Assembly (NCBI GenBank): GCA_963930645.1
Contig: CAWVNO010000536.1
Coordinates: 186,001-250,000 of the forward strand
Source: Salticus scenicus
Taxonomy: Eukaryota; Arthropoda; Arachnida; Araneae; Salticidae
DNA: 64,000 bases
Reading direction: 5' to 3'
The notes under the pieces are model-generated. The model made no database searches, was not told where the DNA came from, and worked only from the letters and a program-made list of their open reading frames with translations. Both the position numbers and the translations under genes were made by a program. Shown here piece after piece: positions 22,136 to 32,787 of the stretch. Within the stretch, counting starts at the first letter, position 1. Every line of letters begins with the position of its first letter.

Positions 22136-23089
22136 CAGAGGCTGTTCGCACATTTTTTAGACAATTTTGATGGAGTGTACTGAAACAATTTCACTCATAT
22201 TTCGTGTTTTATTTGTTCAGTTTGATAGCCCCTGTTCTTAACTATCATTCTACACCGTAATTTCTATGATAATAATGCTTTTTATAATATCGGAAGAGGT
22301 ATATTTTTCTACTCCTCTTGAACGGGTTTCCAAAGTCCACAAAGCGTTGTAGGTCGGTCTTTGGATAATGCTGATTTTAAGAGTCGAAAAACACAAAAAT
22401 CTAACAGTGATACATCAGGAGATTTAGCAGGAATATCAGTGAAGGGTATTGTTTTAATTCCCGTTTTTTGTTCCATTTTTTTCTACAAAAGCAATTGCGG
22501 ATTGTGATGTGTGGCTGCTTGTTTTGTCTTGATACTGTTCAACCGATTGATAGCATTGTGGATAAAGATCTGGATTTTCATTTTTAAAAATTGGAATTAA
22601 AATATGTTCTTGATAGTATTTAGAGCTGATTTTGACATTTTTGTCACATTTCTTTTGCTTTTATCTTGGGCTTGTATGAAAAACCAGTGACAATCATAAA
22701 TCCTTTAAAAAAACTTTATTTTGATTCTTTGAACCATGTAGAAAAAAAAAAATATTCTTCACTTTTGTGATAATAAATTGATCTTTTTTTATTGCAATTA
22801 CTTAAATAGACCCAAGATTCATCTATTGTTGCGACATTTTTCCATGTTTCTCCTGATAAATGCTTTTCATAAAGATTTCACTAAAAACTCACTTTGGAAA
22901 GAGCGGAAACGCATCTTTCCATCCACTGCCTTTTTAAAAGCGCATTTTTGCATTTAAACAAAAATTCTAAATATCAGAAGATAAATAAAACTTCCAAAAT
23001 ATATAACTTGTGAAAATAAAAGTCTCCATGCAAACGATTTTTTCTTACTGCGAAATAAAATCGTCTAAAAAATGTGCGAACAGCCTCTG
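22136..23089 (-). mobile_element. Mariner-like element with decayed transposase, 954 bp
   Basis: The terminal inverted repeats are identical over 27 bp (CAGAGGCTGTTCGCACATTT...), with TA on both sides (22134-22135 and 23090-23091). The minus strand carries transposase remnants in order: a QDKTSSHTS-like box (relatives: QD.A..H) near 22500, then IPAKSPDVSLLDFCVF and LLKSALSKDRPTTLCGLW near 22430-22340. Stops and frameshifts interrupt it, and the N-terminal half is mostly missing for a complete mariner of about 1.3 kb. Non-functional, but its ends are well preserved. Confidence 0.85.
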
Positions 23090-23255
23090 TATACGTTGTT
23101 CTAAAAGGAGTGATATTTTATTTTTAAAACCAACTTTTTTTTCACTATTATTATTATTTCACTGAACTGATTCCGCGAGCTAAAATATTATTTTTTAGCT
23201 TCGCGTATTTTATTAATGACTCATAAGAAAATTTAAAAACATGGTATATTAAAAG

Positions 23256-23286
<31 letters not shown>

Positions 23287-23371
23287 TTATAATTATTTTT
23301 TATCAAACTTTTAGCATAATCCTTACTTTGAAACACAAATGGGGAAGGATGGGGGGGAGTAACATTCTTAT
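23090..23371. other. AT-rich spacer before the BEL element
   Basis: Contains a T run of about 28 bp near 23255. No gene was seen. Confidence 0.5.
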
Positions 23372-23838
23372 TGTTACGAAAATCGCTACTTCCACTTCTA
23401 CTTTTTGTAATCCGATTGTCTGCGTCTGCGCGCACGTAAGTAATTGTGCATTCGATAGCAAGAAGAAGAATGTTTGTAAATATTGTGTATTGTTAGCGCG
23501 CGTTAGGTATTTATGTAATTTTATCAGTATTATGTCTTTAATAATTTGTGATTGTGTATTTCTACAGATTAAATGAGTTTATTTAAAGAAAATGATTGCT
23601 TAATTAGCGAAAGTCTCCACTAATTATTGAATTAAGAACGAATATTTCATCCATCAAACAATAAAGATGAAGGAATGTAAGTTTTCCTTACCTTTTATTA
23701 TTGAATTGAAACATAATTGATTCTATTTGTTTTTATTACGAAATTTTTGATTAGATGAAGATTTGTAGAATCAATTTTGTTGAATACTAATTTATTTAAA
23801 ATTTAGTATATAGATATCGAATAGTTTGAATTCGATAT
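23372..23838 (+). repeat. 5' LTR of the older BEL/Pao element
   Basis: Starts TGTTACGAAAATCGCTACTT and ends near GAATTCGATAT. It matches 36139-36631 almost throughout, except for small indels and an 18-bp gap near its end. The open frame at 23328-23576 lies in it and is not a gene. Confidence 0.85.
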
Positions 23839-23842
23839 TTAT

Positions 23843-23858
23843 TGGCATCCGACTGTCG
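23843..23858 (+). other. Primer-binding site of the older BEL/Pao element
   Basis: TGGCATCCGACTGTCG starts four bases after the LTR end, which fits pairing to a tRNA 3' CCA end. The tRNA was not identified. Confidence 0.5.
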
Positions 23859-23881
23859 CGATCTGTTTACCTAGGATTATA

Positions 23882-25187
23882 ATGGAAAAAATTAGTTAAA
23901 GAAAGAACACCTTTAAGAAGTGCGTTTACACGTATCGCTAATTCATTGGAGAATAATTTAATACAGGAAGATAAGAATATAGAAGAAATTGAAGTTTTAT
24001 ATGCTCAATTAAATGAAAAATGGGCAATGTTATGTCCAAAAGAAAAAGAAATATTAGATGTTCTTGTTAAAAATGATAAGTGTACACAAGATAATTATGA
24101 TAAAGAGTATGAAGGCTTTAGTTCTTATGAAGAAAAATTTATTAAATTAAGAACAAAAGTTGAAAAACTTTTGAAAAATTCTGAAATTGAAAACAGTTTT
24201 CAATCAAATGAAAATACAACGAAACGAAAATTGAAACTTCCTGAAATAGAATTTAAATTGTTCGGGGGTGAAATAAAAGAATGATTGCCATTCTGGGCAC
24301 AGTTTGAGAAAATACACAACGATGAAGAGATACCAAATGAAGATAAATATCAGTATTTGTTACAAGCCACAATAAAAGGCTCAAGGGCACGGGAAATTGT
24401 TGAATCGTATCCCGCCACAAAAGATAGTTACAAAAATGTAATAGAATGCCTTAAAAGTCATTTTGGGCGTACAGGTATGTTAATTGAAGTTTATATAAGA
24501 GAAGTTCTTGCGTTAATGATGAATAATGCTATACGTAAAGGTCCAAAAATGCTACTTTTTAAATTGTATGATAAAATTGAAACATATTAATGGTCATTGA
24601 AAATGCTAGGTGTTTCAAGTGAAAATTATTCATCAATTTTATACCCGTTAATTGAATCTTGCTTACCTGTAGATATTTTAAAAATATGGGAAAGAAATAT
24701 GAGTTCGACCTTGAACTACGCAAAACAGGAATATGATGACGAATTGAAATCAGGTAACAAATTAGATTGTTTGATGAACTTTTTGCGGCATGAAATTGAA
24801 AGTGAAGAAAAGGTGAAACTTGCTCGTACTGGATTTAATTTCGAGAATGTGAATAAAAGTACTTATTCTCCACCCATTCGACGTGAAAGAATTATTCCTA
24901 CCGCAGCTGAATTATACAATTTTTCTGAAGGGAAAAAAGAAATGTGTATTTTTTGCAATAAATCACATGTAAGCAGCGAATGTAAAAATGCTGATAATTT
25001 ATCTTATGATGATAAAAAGCAAATATTGATGAAAAAAGGTGCTTGTTTTAAATGTTTAGCTGCAATGAAACATTTATCCCGATTTTGCAAAGCGAAGATA
25101 CCGGCCTGTGATTGCGGAAAATTTCATTTCAAGATAATGTGCCCTGGGAAAAGCGATCAAGAACATCGAATGAAATTTCAGCAATAG
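23882..25187 (+). pseudogene. Gag pseudogene of the older BEL/Pao element
   Basis: The start is inferred at ATG 23882, followed by a one-base frameshift in an A run. The frame then reads through RTPLRSAFTRIANSL (typical BEL/Pao gag start) and LPFWAQFEKIHNDE to knuckles CIFCNKSHVSSEC and CFKCLAAMKHLSRFC near the end. Three in-frame stops (24282 TGA at a conserved Trp position, 24588 TAA, 25185 TAG) break one continuous frame. Gag would assemble the RNA-packaging particle; this copy cannot make it. Confidence 0.85.
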
Positions 25188-25257
25188 GAAAATTTAAATG
25201 CGAAAAATAAGAAAGACACTGTTTTAGCAAATAAAACCAGTACTCAACAAGTTCTTT

Positions 25258-25977
25258 TTGCAAACTCTGATTGTTCGTCTTAGAAAGAGAAATAAAATGA
25301 AATACAACAGGATATTATTTGATTCTCACAGCAGCAAGTACTATTTGTCAACTTTTGCATTAAATGAAATGGGATATGTTTGCATAGGTAAAGAAGATTT
25401 GACACATAGCTTATTCGGTGAAGTAGAAACTGTGATACCCCATCAGAAATATTTAATAGGTCTGAGTGACTATAATGATAATTATCGTTGCAGTCTTGAA
25501 ATGTTAAATAAAGACAAAATTTGTTCTGAAATACCAAAAATTCCCTTTGGTTCATTTCTAAATGAAATAAAGCATAAAATTCATTTGCCTGACCTGAATT
25601 GTCATGTTGATTTATTGTACGAATTTTCCCCAAATGAAATCCATGGCTTAATTGGAGCTGATGTCATTGGAAAACTATACACTGGAGATATAAAACCATT
25701 AAAATCCGGTTTAGTCTTAATAGAAACCCGCCTTGGGTGGACGCTAATGGGAAAAATAGGACTGAAAGTTTCAGATAGTACAAGTAGCGTTATGTCATTA
25801 CATGTAAATGACACGAAAATTTCAGATTTATGGCGACTTGATGTGCTTGGGATTCTCGATCCAGGAGAAAATAACAGCCAAAAAGAACTTGAAATAGCAG
25901 CCGAAGAGCATTTTAATAGAAGTATCAAACGTGACGCTTCCATGGATCCAAGGCCATCCTCCTTTACCCACTTGTAA
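25258..25977 (+). pseudogene. Protease domain of the older BEL/Pao pol, with altered active site
   Basis: A 239-residue open stretch covers the aspartic protease domain (DUF1758-like) that separates the pol products: ILFDSHSSKYYLS near residue 19, then LIGADVIGKLYTG and TRLGWTLMGKI, then ISDLWRLDVLGI. BEL/Pao proteases have Asp-Ser-Gly in the first motif; here it is Asp-Ser-His (25321-25329). The stretch continues from gag after a stop and leads into the reverse transcriptase after another. Confidence 0.85.
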
Positions 25978-26987
25978 AATATTGCAGAACTAAGATTAAA
26001 GGGTTGTGTAGATTCACTCAAGAAAACAGGGACATTAGAAGCTTATGAAACAGCATTAACAGAATGGATTCAAGAAGGTGTTATAGAAGAAGTTAAAATT
26101 CTGGATAAGGATGAAAGTGAACATTATTTGCCCCACAGGGCCGTAATAAAAGAAAATTCTACTACAAGAGTTAGGCCTATTTTTGATGGTTCTGCCAAAG
26201 AGAAAAATTCACCTTCAATCAATGATTGTTTAGAGAAAGGAACTAACACCGTCGAACTGATTTCAGCAATCTTGAATAAGTTTTGATTAAAGAAAATAGT
26301 AGTAATTGCTGATATCCGAAGAGCTTTCTTACAAATTGGACTTAGTAAATGTGATAGGCCATTTCTGAAATTCTTATGGTGGGAGGAAGGTGATCCCACG
26401 AAACCTAAAGTTTTTCAAAATCGTAGAGTTGTTTTTGGACTTTCTTGTTCGCCATACTCGGTGCTACTCTTCGATATCATCTGAAAAATGTTTCCGATAA
26501 TTTTGAAGAAACAGCTGCCAAGTTGTTAGAATCATTTTATGTGGACAACTGTATCACCAGCGTTGAAAACTATGAAGACCTCGTGAAATTTGTCGAAGAA
26601 TCCAAGTTAATTCTCAGTGATGCTAAATTTGAACTTCGAGGGTGGGAGCACAATTTCCCCAGTCCACCAGAAGAAAGATGTATTCCAGTCCTGGGATTGA
26701 CATGTAACTTAAAGAATGATTCCTTGTCTGTAGATTTACGAGATACTTTAGAAGATGATACCCCTGCAACGAAAAGGAAAATACTGAGTGCGGTACATAG
26801 AATATTTGATACCCTTCGCTTCACATGTCCGGTCACCTTGGGGCCGAAGATTCTCCTGCAAGAGTGCTGGAAATTGAAAGTATCATGGGATGCAGAATTG
26901 CCTGAAAAAATTACCAAGAAGTTTGAGCAGTGGCGAAAAGAAGTTCCTAAATTGAAAGAAGTCAGATCCCAAGATGCTTCACTCTGA
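25978..26987 (+). pseudogene. Reverse transcriptase domain of the older BEL/Pao pol
   Basis: The first part lies in the frame around 25985-26440 (HYLPHRAVIKENSTTRVRPI, IADIRRAFLQIGL, RRVVFGLSCSPY). After a frameshift it continues at 26445-26987 (YHLKNVSDNFEETAAKLLES, FYVDNCITSVENYE, LRGWEHNF). The catalytic box is YVDN (26538-26549). A stop near 26284 (ILNKF*LKK) and the frameshift near 26450 disrupt it. It would copy the element's RNA into DNA. Confidence 0.85.
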
Positions 26988-28407
26988 ATCATGAGGCACC
27001 AGAAAATTTAAGTTTACATATTTTCTGCGATGCAAGAAAGAGTGCATACTGTACCTGCATATTCTTAAGAAGTGAAACTGGAAGTTCAGTGTCTTGTCAA
27101 CTTGTACAGGCTAGAAGCAGAGTTGCTCCTATGAAAACTACTTCTATTATAAGATTGGAACTCCTTGCCTGCTGCATAGGAGCGAGATTAGCTGAGACTG
27201 TGGTGAATGATCTCCGAATAAAGAATATCTCAAAATTTTTCTGGTCCGACTCCGCAAATGCACAATATTGGATAAAGGGAAGTGAAAACTGGGCGCCTTT
27301 CGTTTTTAACAGTGTTAAAGAAATTAGATCTCTGACAGAGCCTGAAAATTGGCACCACGTACCAGGGTCTTTCAATGCAGCAGATTTACCATCTCGCGGC
27401 TGCAGTGTTCAAACATTGATTAAATCCAAGTGGTGGGAAGGTGTGCAGTGGTTGAGGAAGCCAAGACAAGAATGGCCGAGATCTAATGCCCTTCCTGACT
27501 TCGATATAGAGAAGAAGAAAACCGAGAAGAAGAAAACAGTAATTAGTGCTACAAATCATGAAGATTCAAGTGAGAAGCTTTATAACCGTATTTCGTCATA
27601 CAATAAATTGTTAAGAATCATTGCTTGGATTTACAGATTTTTTAATAATTGTAAATTTGAACCTTCACATCAAATTTTTGGATTCTTAACTTCAGAAGAT
27701 ATAAATGAAGCTGAAACTGTTATGTTGAAAAATGTACAAAAAGAATCATTCTCGGGTCCTGAAGATAAACGCCTGAAATCCTTTAACTGTTTTATGGATA
27801 CGAATGAACTTATGAAAATGAAGACTAGAATCATCATGAGAGAAGATACACCAAGTTTCCGATATCCGATAATATTGCCATCCAATAATCCAGTGGTAGA
27901 AAAACTTATCCGAACCAGACATTTAAATTTGAATCATGCTGGTGTCCAGATCCTCATGAATAATTTAAGAGAAGATTTTTGGATTTTAAAGTATTGGAAG
28001 ACAGTATGAAAGCTTATCCGAAATTGTGTACGCTGCAAAGATATGATGCTAGACCAAAGCCCATCATAGAAGCACCTCTCCCAGTTGACAGAATAAAGGA
28101 AGCAGCAGCGTTTGAGGTCATAGGAATTCATTATGCCGGTCCTCTAATTCTTCGAGGAGGTCAAAAAGTCTGGATAGTCATCTTCACTTGTGCCGTCTAC
28201 CGAGCCTTGCATTTAGAGATAGCTACATCCATGTCGACTGAAAATTTTCTGCAGGCTCTCCGAAGATTCTCAGCTCGAAGAGGAAGACCCACAATAATTT
28301 ACTGTGATAATGGCACGAATTTCATTGGTGCGGAAAATTTACTTAAGAAAATCAATTGGGCTCAATACAGTGAAGCTCAGAAGATCATTTGGTAGTTCAA
28401 CCCTCCA
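26988..28407 (+). pseudogene. RNase H and integrase N-terminal/core of the older BEL/Pao pol
   Basis: RNase H: FCDARKSAYCTCIF, LELLACCIGARL and FFWSDSANAQYWI. The integrase zinc-binding His pair is HLNLNHAG near 27930 and the Cys pair is NCVRC near 28025. The core shows GIHYAGPL (28123-28146), where active relatives, including the nested copy, have GID, so the first catalytic Asp is replaced by His. The second Asp is kept (YCDNGTNFIGA). A frameshift lies near 28000 and a TAG at 28393. The sequence is cut after FNPP by the insertion of the younger element. Confidence 0.88.
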
Positions 28408-28747
28408 TATTACTTATATAATAAGATAATTCTTAATTCTTAAATTAAAGGAGCCAGGAACTCGAATAAACAGGGCTCTATCTTACATCAACGAATCCTT
28501 TTATATACATTTCTATTTACAGACTAGGTTATTTACATATATACATTATTACGTAGTAACAATAAAATATAATTAAGTGAAGGCATCTTTCTTTTCGTAT
28601 CATTATGACAGATAGCAGCATAGCTCAGCTCTTTCCGCGGAAGTCAGAGTAAACACTAAAGTTATTCTCTTCTCTCGTAACCAGCGCATGCGCCTCTCGC
28701 ACAATACTGGCAGGTGTTTCGCTTGAGAATCGAAACTGCTTTCCACA
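28408..28747 (-). repeat. 3' LTR of the younger BEL/Pao element
   Basis: Direct repeat of 34685-35025 with about 98 percent agreement by eye. It is preceded on the minus strand by the polypurine tract. Confidence 0.93.
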
Positions 28748-28762
28748 TTTTCTCCCACCTTT
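28748..28762 (-). other. Polypurine tract of the younger BEL/Pao element
   Basis: The minus strand reads AAAGGTGGGAGAAAA directly before the LTR start TGTGG. Confidence 0.75.
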
Positions 28763-28902
28763 TGAGTGAATGATCTGAAAATATACTCAAAACATACTTA
28801 AATACATGATACTAAAATATGAACTTAGATGAAAAGCAAAATAGTTATATAAACAAAATGAATAAAATAAAAAAAAAATTAAATTAAAGTCACTTGAAAA
28901 TT

Positions 28903-30789
28903 TTAGAGTCTTAGCGGAATTTTTACAGTTCTTCCACTGCTCGTTGTTACAGGAACATTGTCATCACTTTCATTATCATTTTTGATAGAATGGTCCAGTT
29001 CAAGTCTATATAAGCGTTGTATAGGACGTAAAAATTCGGCTTTTTCAGTTTTCTCCACAGCAAGTCTTGTTATGCCATCACGTCCAGGGATCAATTTCAA
29101 CACTCTGGCCATATTCGTGAAGGCACGTTTTTTGTTGTCATCCTCTAATAACACAACTTCGCCCACTTCTAGTGGCTTATCCTTGTAGTTTCTTATGGAC
29201 TGTTGACGTAGATATCCTAAATATTCCGTGCGAAATCGTAGTCTGAGGTTCTCTCTCATTTTCTGTAGATACTTAGCTCGTTTGCTGAGCTTCTTTTTGT
29301 CCAAAATGTCAATGTCAGACACACCAGAATGGGGAATTACGTGCACAAACATCTCTGGAGTTAAAGGGGATAAATCGTTCACATCTTCGGACACGTAAGT
29401 AAGTGGTCTACCATTAATTATTTTTTCACAATCGCACAAAATGGTTTGCAGTTCTTCATAACCAAACGCAGCACGGACCAAAATCTTTCTTAAGATTTGT
29501 TTAACCAATTGAATGAGGCGCTCCCACCAACCTCCCCACCACGGGGCGGTCGGAGGGTTAAATGTCCACTGAATTTTTTGTTCAGCAACTTTGGAGGTAA
29601 TACTCTCCCAGTCTAGTTCATGTAAAAGCTTCTCTGCTCCCCTAAAGTTCGTACCGTTGTCTGAATATATAATTGATTGTCTTCCACGTCGTGAAATGAA
29701 ACGCCTTAATGATTGCAAAAAAACCTCGGTTGTTAAAGATGTGATCAACTCTAAATGAATTGCTCTATAGACGGCACAGGTAAACAGTACAATATAAGAT
29801 TTTTGACCTCCCTTCAAATAAAGTGGTCCAGCTAGATCGATGCCTACGATTTCAAAAATAGCTGCATCGTTTACTCGTTCCTTTGGCAAAGGACCTGGTA
29901 GAACATCAGAATGTTTGACTTTAAATCTTTGGCATTTAACGCACTTTCGTATACAGTTTCGTATAGTCTTACGAGCTCTAATAATCCAGTATTTTTCTCG
30001 CAAATATGACATCATCAAATTAACACCAGCGTGTAGTAATTCGTTGTGAGTATGCATTATTAACAGTCTAAACACTGGATGATCGGACGGTAAAATCACA
30101 GGAAATTTAAAACTGTTAGTGTCATTTCTACAAGAAATATTTCTTTTTGCTCTAATTAAACCATCACTGTCAATCATCGGTCTAAGGTTTTGAAGTTTGT
30201 CGTAATTTGTGTTATTAAATGAATCCTTTTGCACCAATTTCAGAAGAGCGATTTCAGCTCTTTCAAGTTCGGAAGTTGACAAAGTTTTTGAGGATTCACT
30301 GGTAAATTTTCTTAACTTAAAATAAAATCTGTAGATAAACGCTAGCATGCGAATGATCTTTCTTATAGATGAAAAATACTTGTAATACCAGTCGCTGTTA
30401 TTGTCGGTTTTGCTTAAGGTAGTTATTACAGTTTTGCGTATTTCTGAGCCAACCAAATCCTCGTCCGGAGATTCCTCTGATTTTGGCCAACTCTCCTCGT
30501 TATTGCGTAACCACTCGGGTCCCTCCCACCATCTTAGTTGTGACAATTTTTCGGCTGAACATCCTCTAGAAGCTATGTCGGCAGGGTTAAGAGCACCCGG
30601 AACGTGGCGCCACACGGTGGCAGATGTCAAGGAAACTATTTCACGTACACGATTTTGGACAAAAGTCCCCCAATTTTGATTTCTTTGAATCCAACATAAC
30701 GAAATAGTAGAATCCGTCCAACAATGAATATCAATACTGGGAAATTGCATATTTTCTACCACAGACGAAAGCAACCGAGCGCCGATCAA
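28903..30789 (-). CDS. RNase H and integrase region of the younger BEL/Pao pol, open over 628 residues
   Basis: The first residues belong to RNase H (WTDSTISLCWIQ near residue 24). The integrase zinc-binding region has HTHNELLHAG and CIRKCVKC near residues 240-285. The catalytic triad is complete: GIDLAGPL, YSDNGTNFRGA and the Glu of WWGGWWERLIQ. The tail holds NGRPLTYVSEDVNDLSPLTP and the post-integrase domain (LEVGEVVLLEDDNKK, FLRPIQRLYRLE). The ATG is internal: the true polyprotein starts upstream at gag, where stops interrupt it. Integrase joins the DNA copy to the genome. This part looks biochemically intact, though not expressible as part of a full pol. Confidence 0.88.
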   Translation of the reverse strand: MIGARLLSSVVENMQFPSIDIHCWTDSTISLCWIQRNQNWGTFVQNRVREIVSLTSATVWRHVPGALNPADIASRGCSAEKLSQLRWWEGPEWLRNNEESWPKSEESPDEDLVGSEIRKTVITTLSKTDNNSDWYYKYFSSIRKIIRMLAFIYRFYFKLRKFTSESSKTLSTSELERAEIALLKLVQKDSFNNTNYDKLQNLRPMIDSDGLIRAKRNISCRNDTNSFKFPVILPSDHPVFRLLIMHTHNELLHAGVNLMMSYLREKYWIIRARKTIRNCIRKCVKCQRFKVKHSDVLPGPLPKERVNDAAIFEIVGIDLAGPLYLKGGQKSYIVLFTCAVYRAIHLELITSLTTEVFLQSLRRFISRRGRQSIIYSDNGTNFRGAEKLLHELDWESITSKVAEQKIQWTFNPPTAPWWGGWWERLIQLVKQILRKILVRAAFGYEELQTILCDCEKIINGRPLTYVSEDVNDLSPLTPEMFVHVIPHSGVSDIDILDKKKLSKRAKYLQKMRENLRLRFRTEYLGYLRQQSIRNYKDKPLEVGEVVLLEDDNKKRAFTNMARVLKLIPGRDGITRLAVEKTEKAEFLRPIQRLYRLELDHSIKNDNESDDNVPVTTSSGRTVKIPLRL

Positions 30790-31908
30790 GCAAGCAAGGA
30801 GCTCTAACCGCGGTATAGTTAGAACCTATAGAGGCGCTACCCAAATTCTAGCATGTATTAAATTGACGGTCACGTGATCACCTCGAATGACTCTTAAAAA
30901 CACACACGCCGCGTAAGACTTTTGACTTGCGTCACAAAATACATGCAAACTTAATGAATCGTCTGGGGAAATATTAAGCCATCTTGGTATCCTTATTTTT
31001 TATATTAAATTTAGTTGTTGGATCCATGCTGTAAATTTTCGTATTAAATGATCCGGAAGAATTTCATCCCATTTAAGTTTTAAATTCCATGTTTCCTGCA
31101 AAATTAATTTCGGAATTAACGTCACAGGTGCCGTAAATCCAATTGGATCAAAGACTTGATGAGTAATGGCTAAAATTAACCTTTTCGTAATTAGTTTATC
31201 GGGCTCATCAATTGACGGCACTTTGCAGGATAAAGTATCACTGCCTGTATACCACGTAAGACCCAAGACGGAGATGTTTTCTTCAGTGATCGATACATTG
31301 TCTGGAGTGACACTATGCAAATTAGATTTTCACCCTCGTAAATTAAAATTGCCCGTAGACATTATTATTTGTGACTCCAAGATAAACTTTTTCATTTCTA
31401 ACTCAGAGTTCAAACTAGTTACACAATTATCGACGTAAAAAGATGTCTTAAGAATTTCTGCAGTATTGCTTAAATTTTCGGGTACTTTACTTAAATGATA
31501 CTGTAAGGTAGCGGCTAATAAATAAGGACTACATGTTAAACCAAAAACAACCCTCTGATGCCGATACTCCTCAATTTGTTCCGAATTATCTCTATCAAAC
31601 CACAGAAAAAGTAAAAAGTCGCGATCCTTTTCTCTTATTGAAATCTGTAAGAACGCCTTTTCTATATCTCACGTAACACCCACGTAGCTTTTACGAAATC
31701 GATTTAGTATTGTTGGAATAGTTTCTATTAAATTAGGTCCCGTAGATAAACAATCATTCAATGAAGGAAAACCCTGAGAATGTGAACTCGCGTTAAACAC
31801 TGGCCGTAAACTCGTAGTACTACCCTCTTTTATTATAGGTCTATGCGGTAAATAATGTATCCGTTCTGATTTAGTCTCTGTTACTTTTTCTATTATGCCA
31901 AGTGATAA
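30790..31908 (-). pseudogene. Reverse transcriptase region of the younger BEL/Pao pol, broken
   Basis: The minus-strand reading in order is IHYLPHRPIIKEGSTTSLRP, DIEKAFLQISI, RVVFGLTCSPYLL, FYVDNCVTSLNSE (box at 31427-31438), LGLTWYTGSDTLSCK and FCDASQKSYAACVFL. Stops lie in place of conserved residues: the Trp at 31909-31911, one before DIEKAF, one in the LRGW motif, one after QQLNLI and one before VLTIPRLELL. They appear to be single-base changes. Confidence 0.85.
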
Positions 31909-32703
31909 TCAATTATCAAAAACCCCATAATAATCCCCTAATTTGCCGGAATTAACTAATTTTCTTTTCGTACTAAACAGACTTTTTTCAGCAAGTTTTT
32001 TATTGTCAGGTAAGGCAGAATTATCCGTTACCCATGGTAAAGCTACCTCGTATCTGCCGTCGGAATTTACCCGAAGAGTCTCCTTAAAATACTTGTTAGT
32101 ATCTTCTTCTAACTCCTGCTTAGTTTTACGGTGTGCAGGATCTGTAATTCCCAATACGTCTAATTTCCACAGATCGCTTACACACTGGTTCTTAACCAAA
32201 AGAGAAGAGATAACGAGAGAATGATTACTAGGTGTATTGCTCTTTGTGCCAAAAAATTTTTCTAGAATAGTCCATCCCAATTTAGTCTGTATAGCGGTTA
32301 AATTTGATTTAAGGGGTACCATTTTTCCCGTTAACAATTTACCCATAATATCAGCCCCTATTAACAATTTTATTTCCTTATCCACTTTGTATTTATTTTC
32401 TAAGTCCGTAAGCTCTATACGATGCTTCTTAAGTTCATTTAACCACGGACCAGATGGGATTTGGCCAAGCTCAGAACAAATACGTTTTTCCGCCAATGCG
32501 TCAAATTTACATTTATAACTTCGGTCCATACTACTTAATTCAATTACATAATTTTTATAAACATTTTCATTCGTTTCAATACCTCCAAAAAGTGATTGAC
32601 GCAAGTTTATTTCATTGCTTGGGATATATTTCATTTCTTCAATTGTATCGGTACATATATAGGATTTCATACTTCCGGAGTCCAAGACTACCCTTACGAG
32701 CAT
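31909..32703 (-). pseudogene. Protease region of the younger BEL/Pao pol
   Basis: A 264-residue open stretch with the active-site motif VVLDSGSMKSYI near residue 5, LLIGADIMGKLLTG near 115 and TKLGWTILEKF near 140. It is followed by the linker to reverse transcriptase (CVSDLWKLDVLGITDP). Unlike the older element, the Asp-Ser-Gly triad is intact. The ATG is only the first Met in the open stretch; the natural product is processed from Gag-Pol. It ends at a TGA that replaces a conserved Trp. Confidence 0.85.
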
Positions 32704-32787
32704 TTCTTTATTATTATTGTGCAGTCTAACAATTAAAGTTTACAGAAATACATCAGAGAGCTGTACATGATTATTTAATGTACTTGT

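Noticed and set aside
24597..25187. Independent gene with CCHC motif
   Set aside because: It continues in the same frame as the preceding pieces between stops and is part of the BEL gag pseudogene.
25602..26021. Minus-strand open frames over the older BEL pol (for example 25280-25633, 25602-26021, 26570-26992)
   Set aside because: They are shadows of the plus-strand pol frames and show no motif of their own.
31427..31438. YVDN box as an inactivating mutation
   Set aside because: Both independent BEL elements have it, so it is more likely a family trait.
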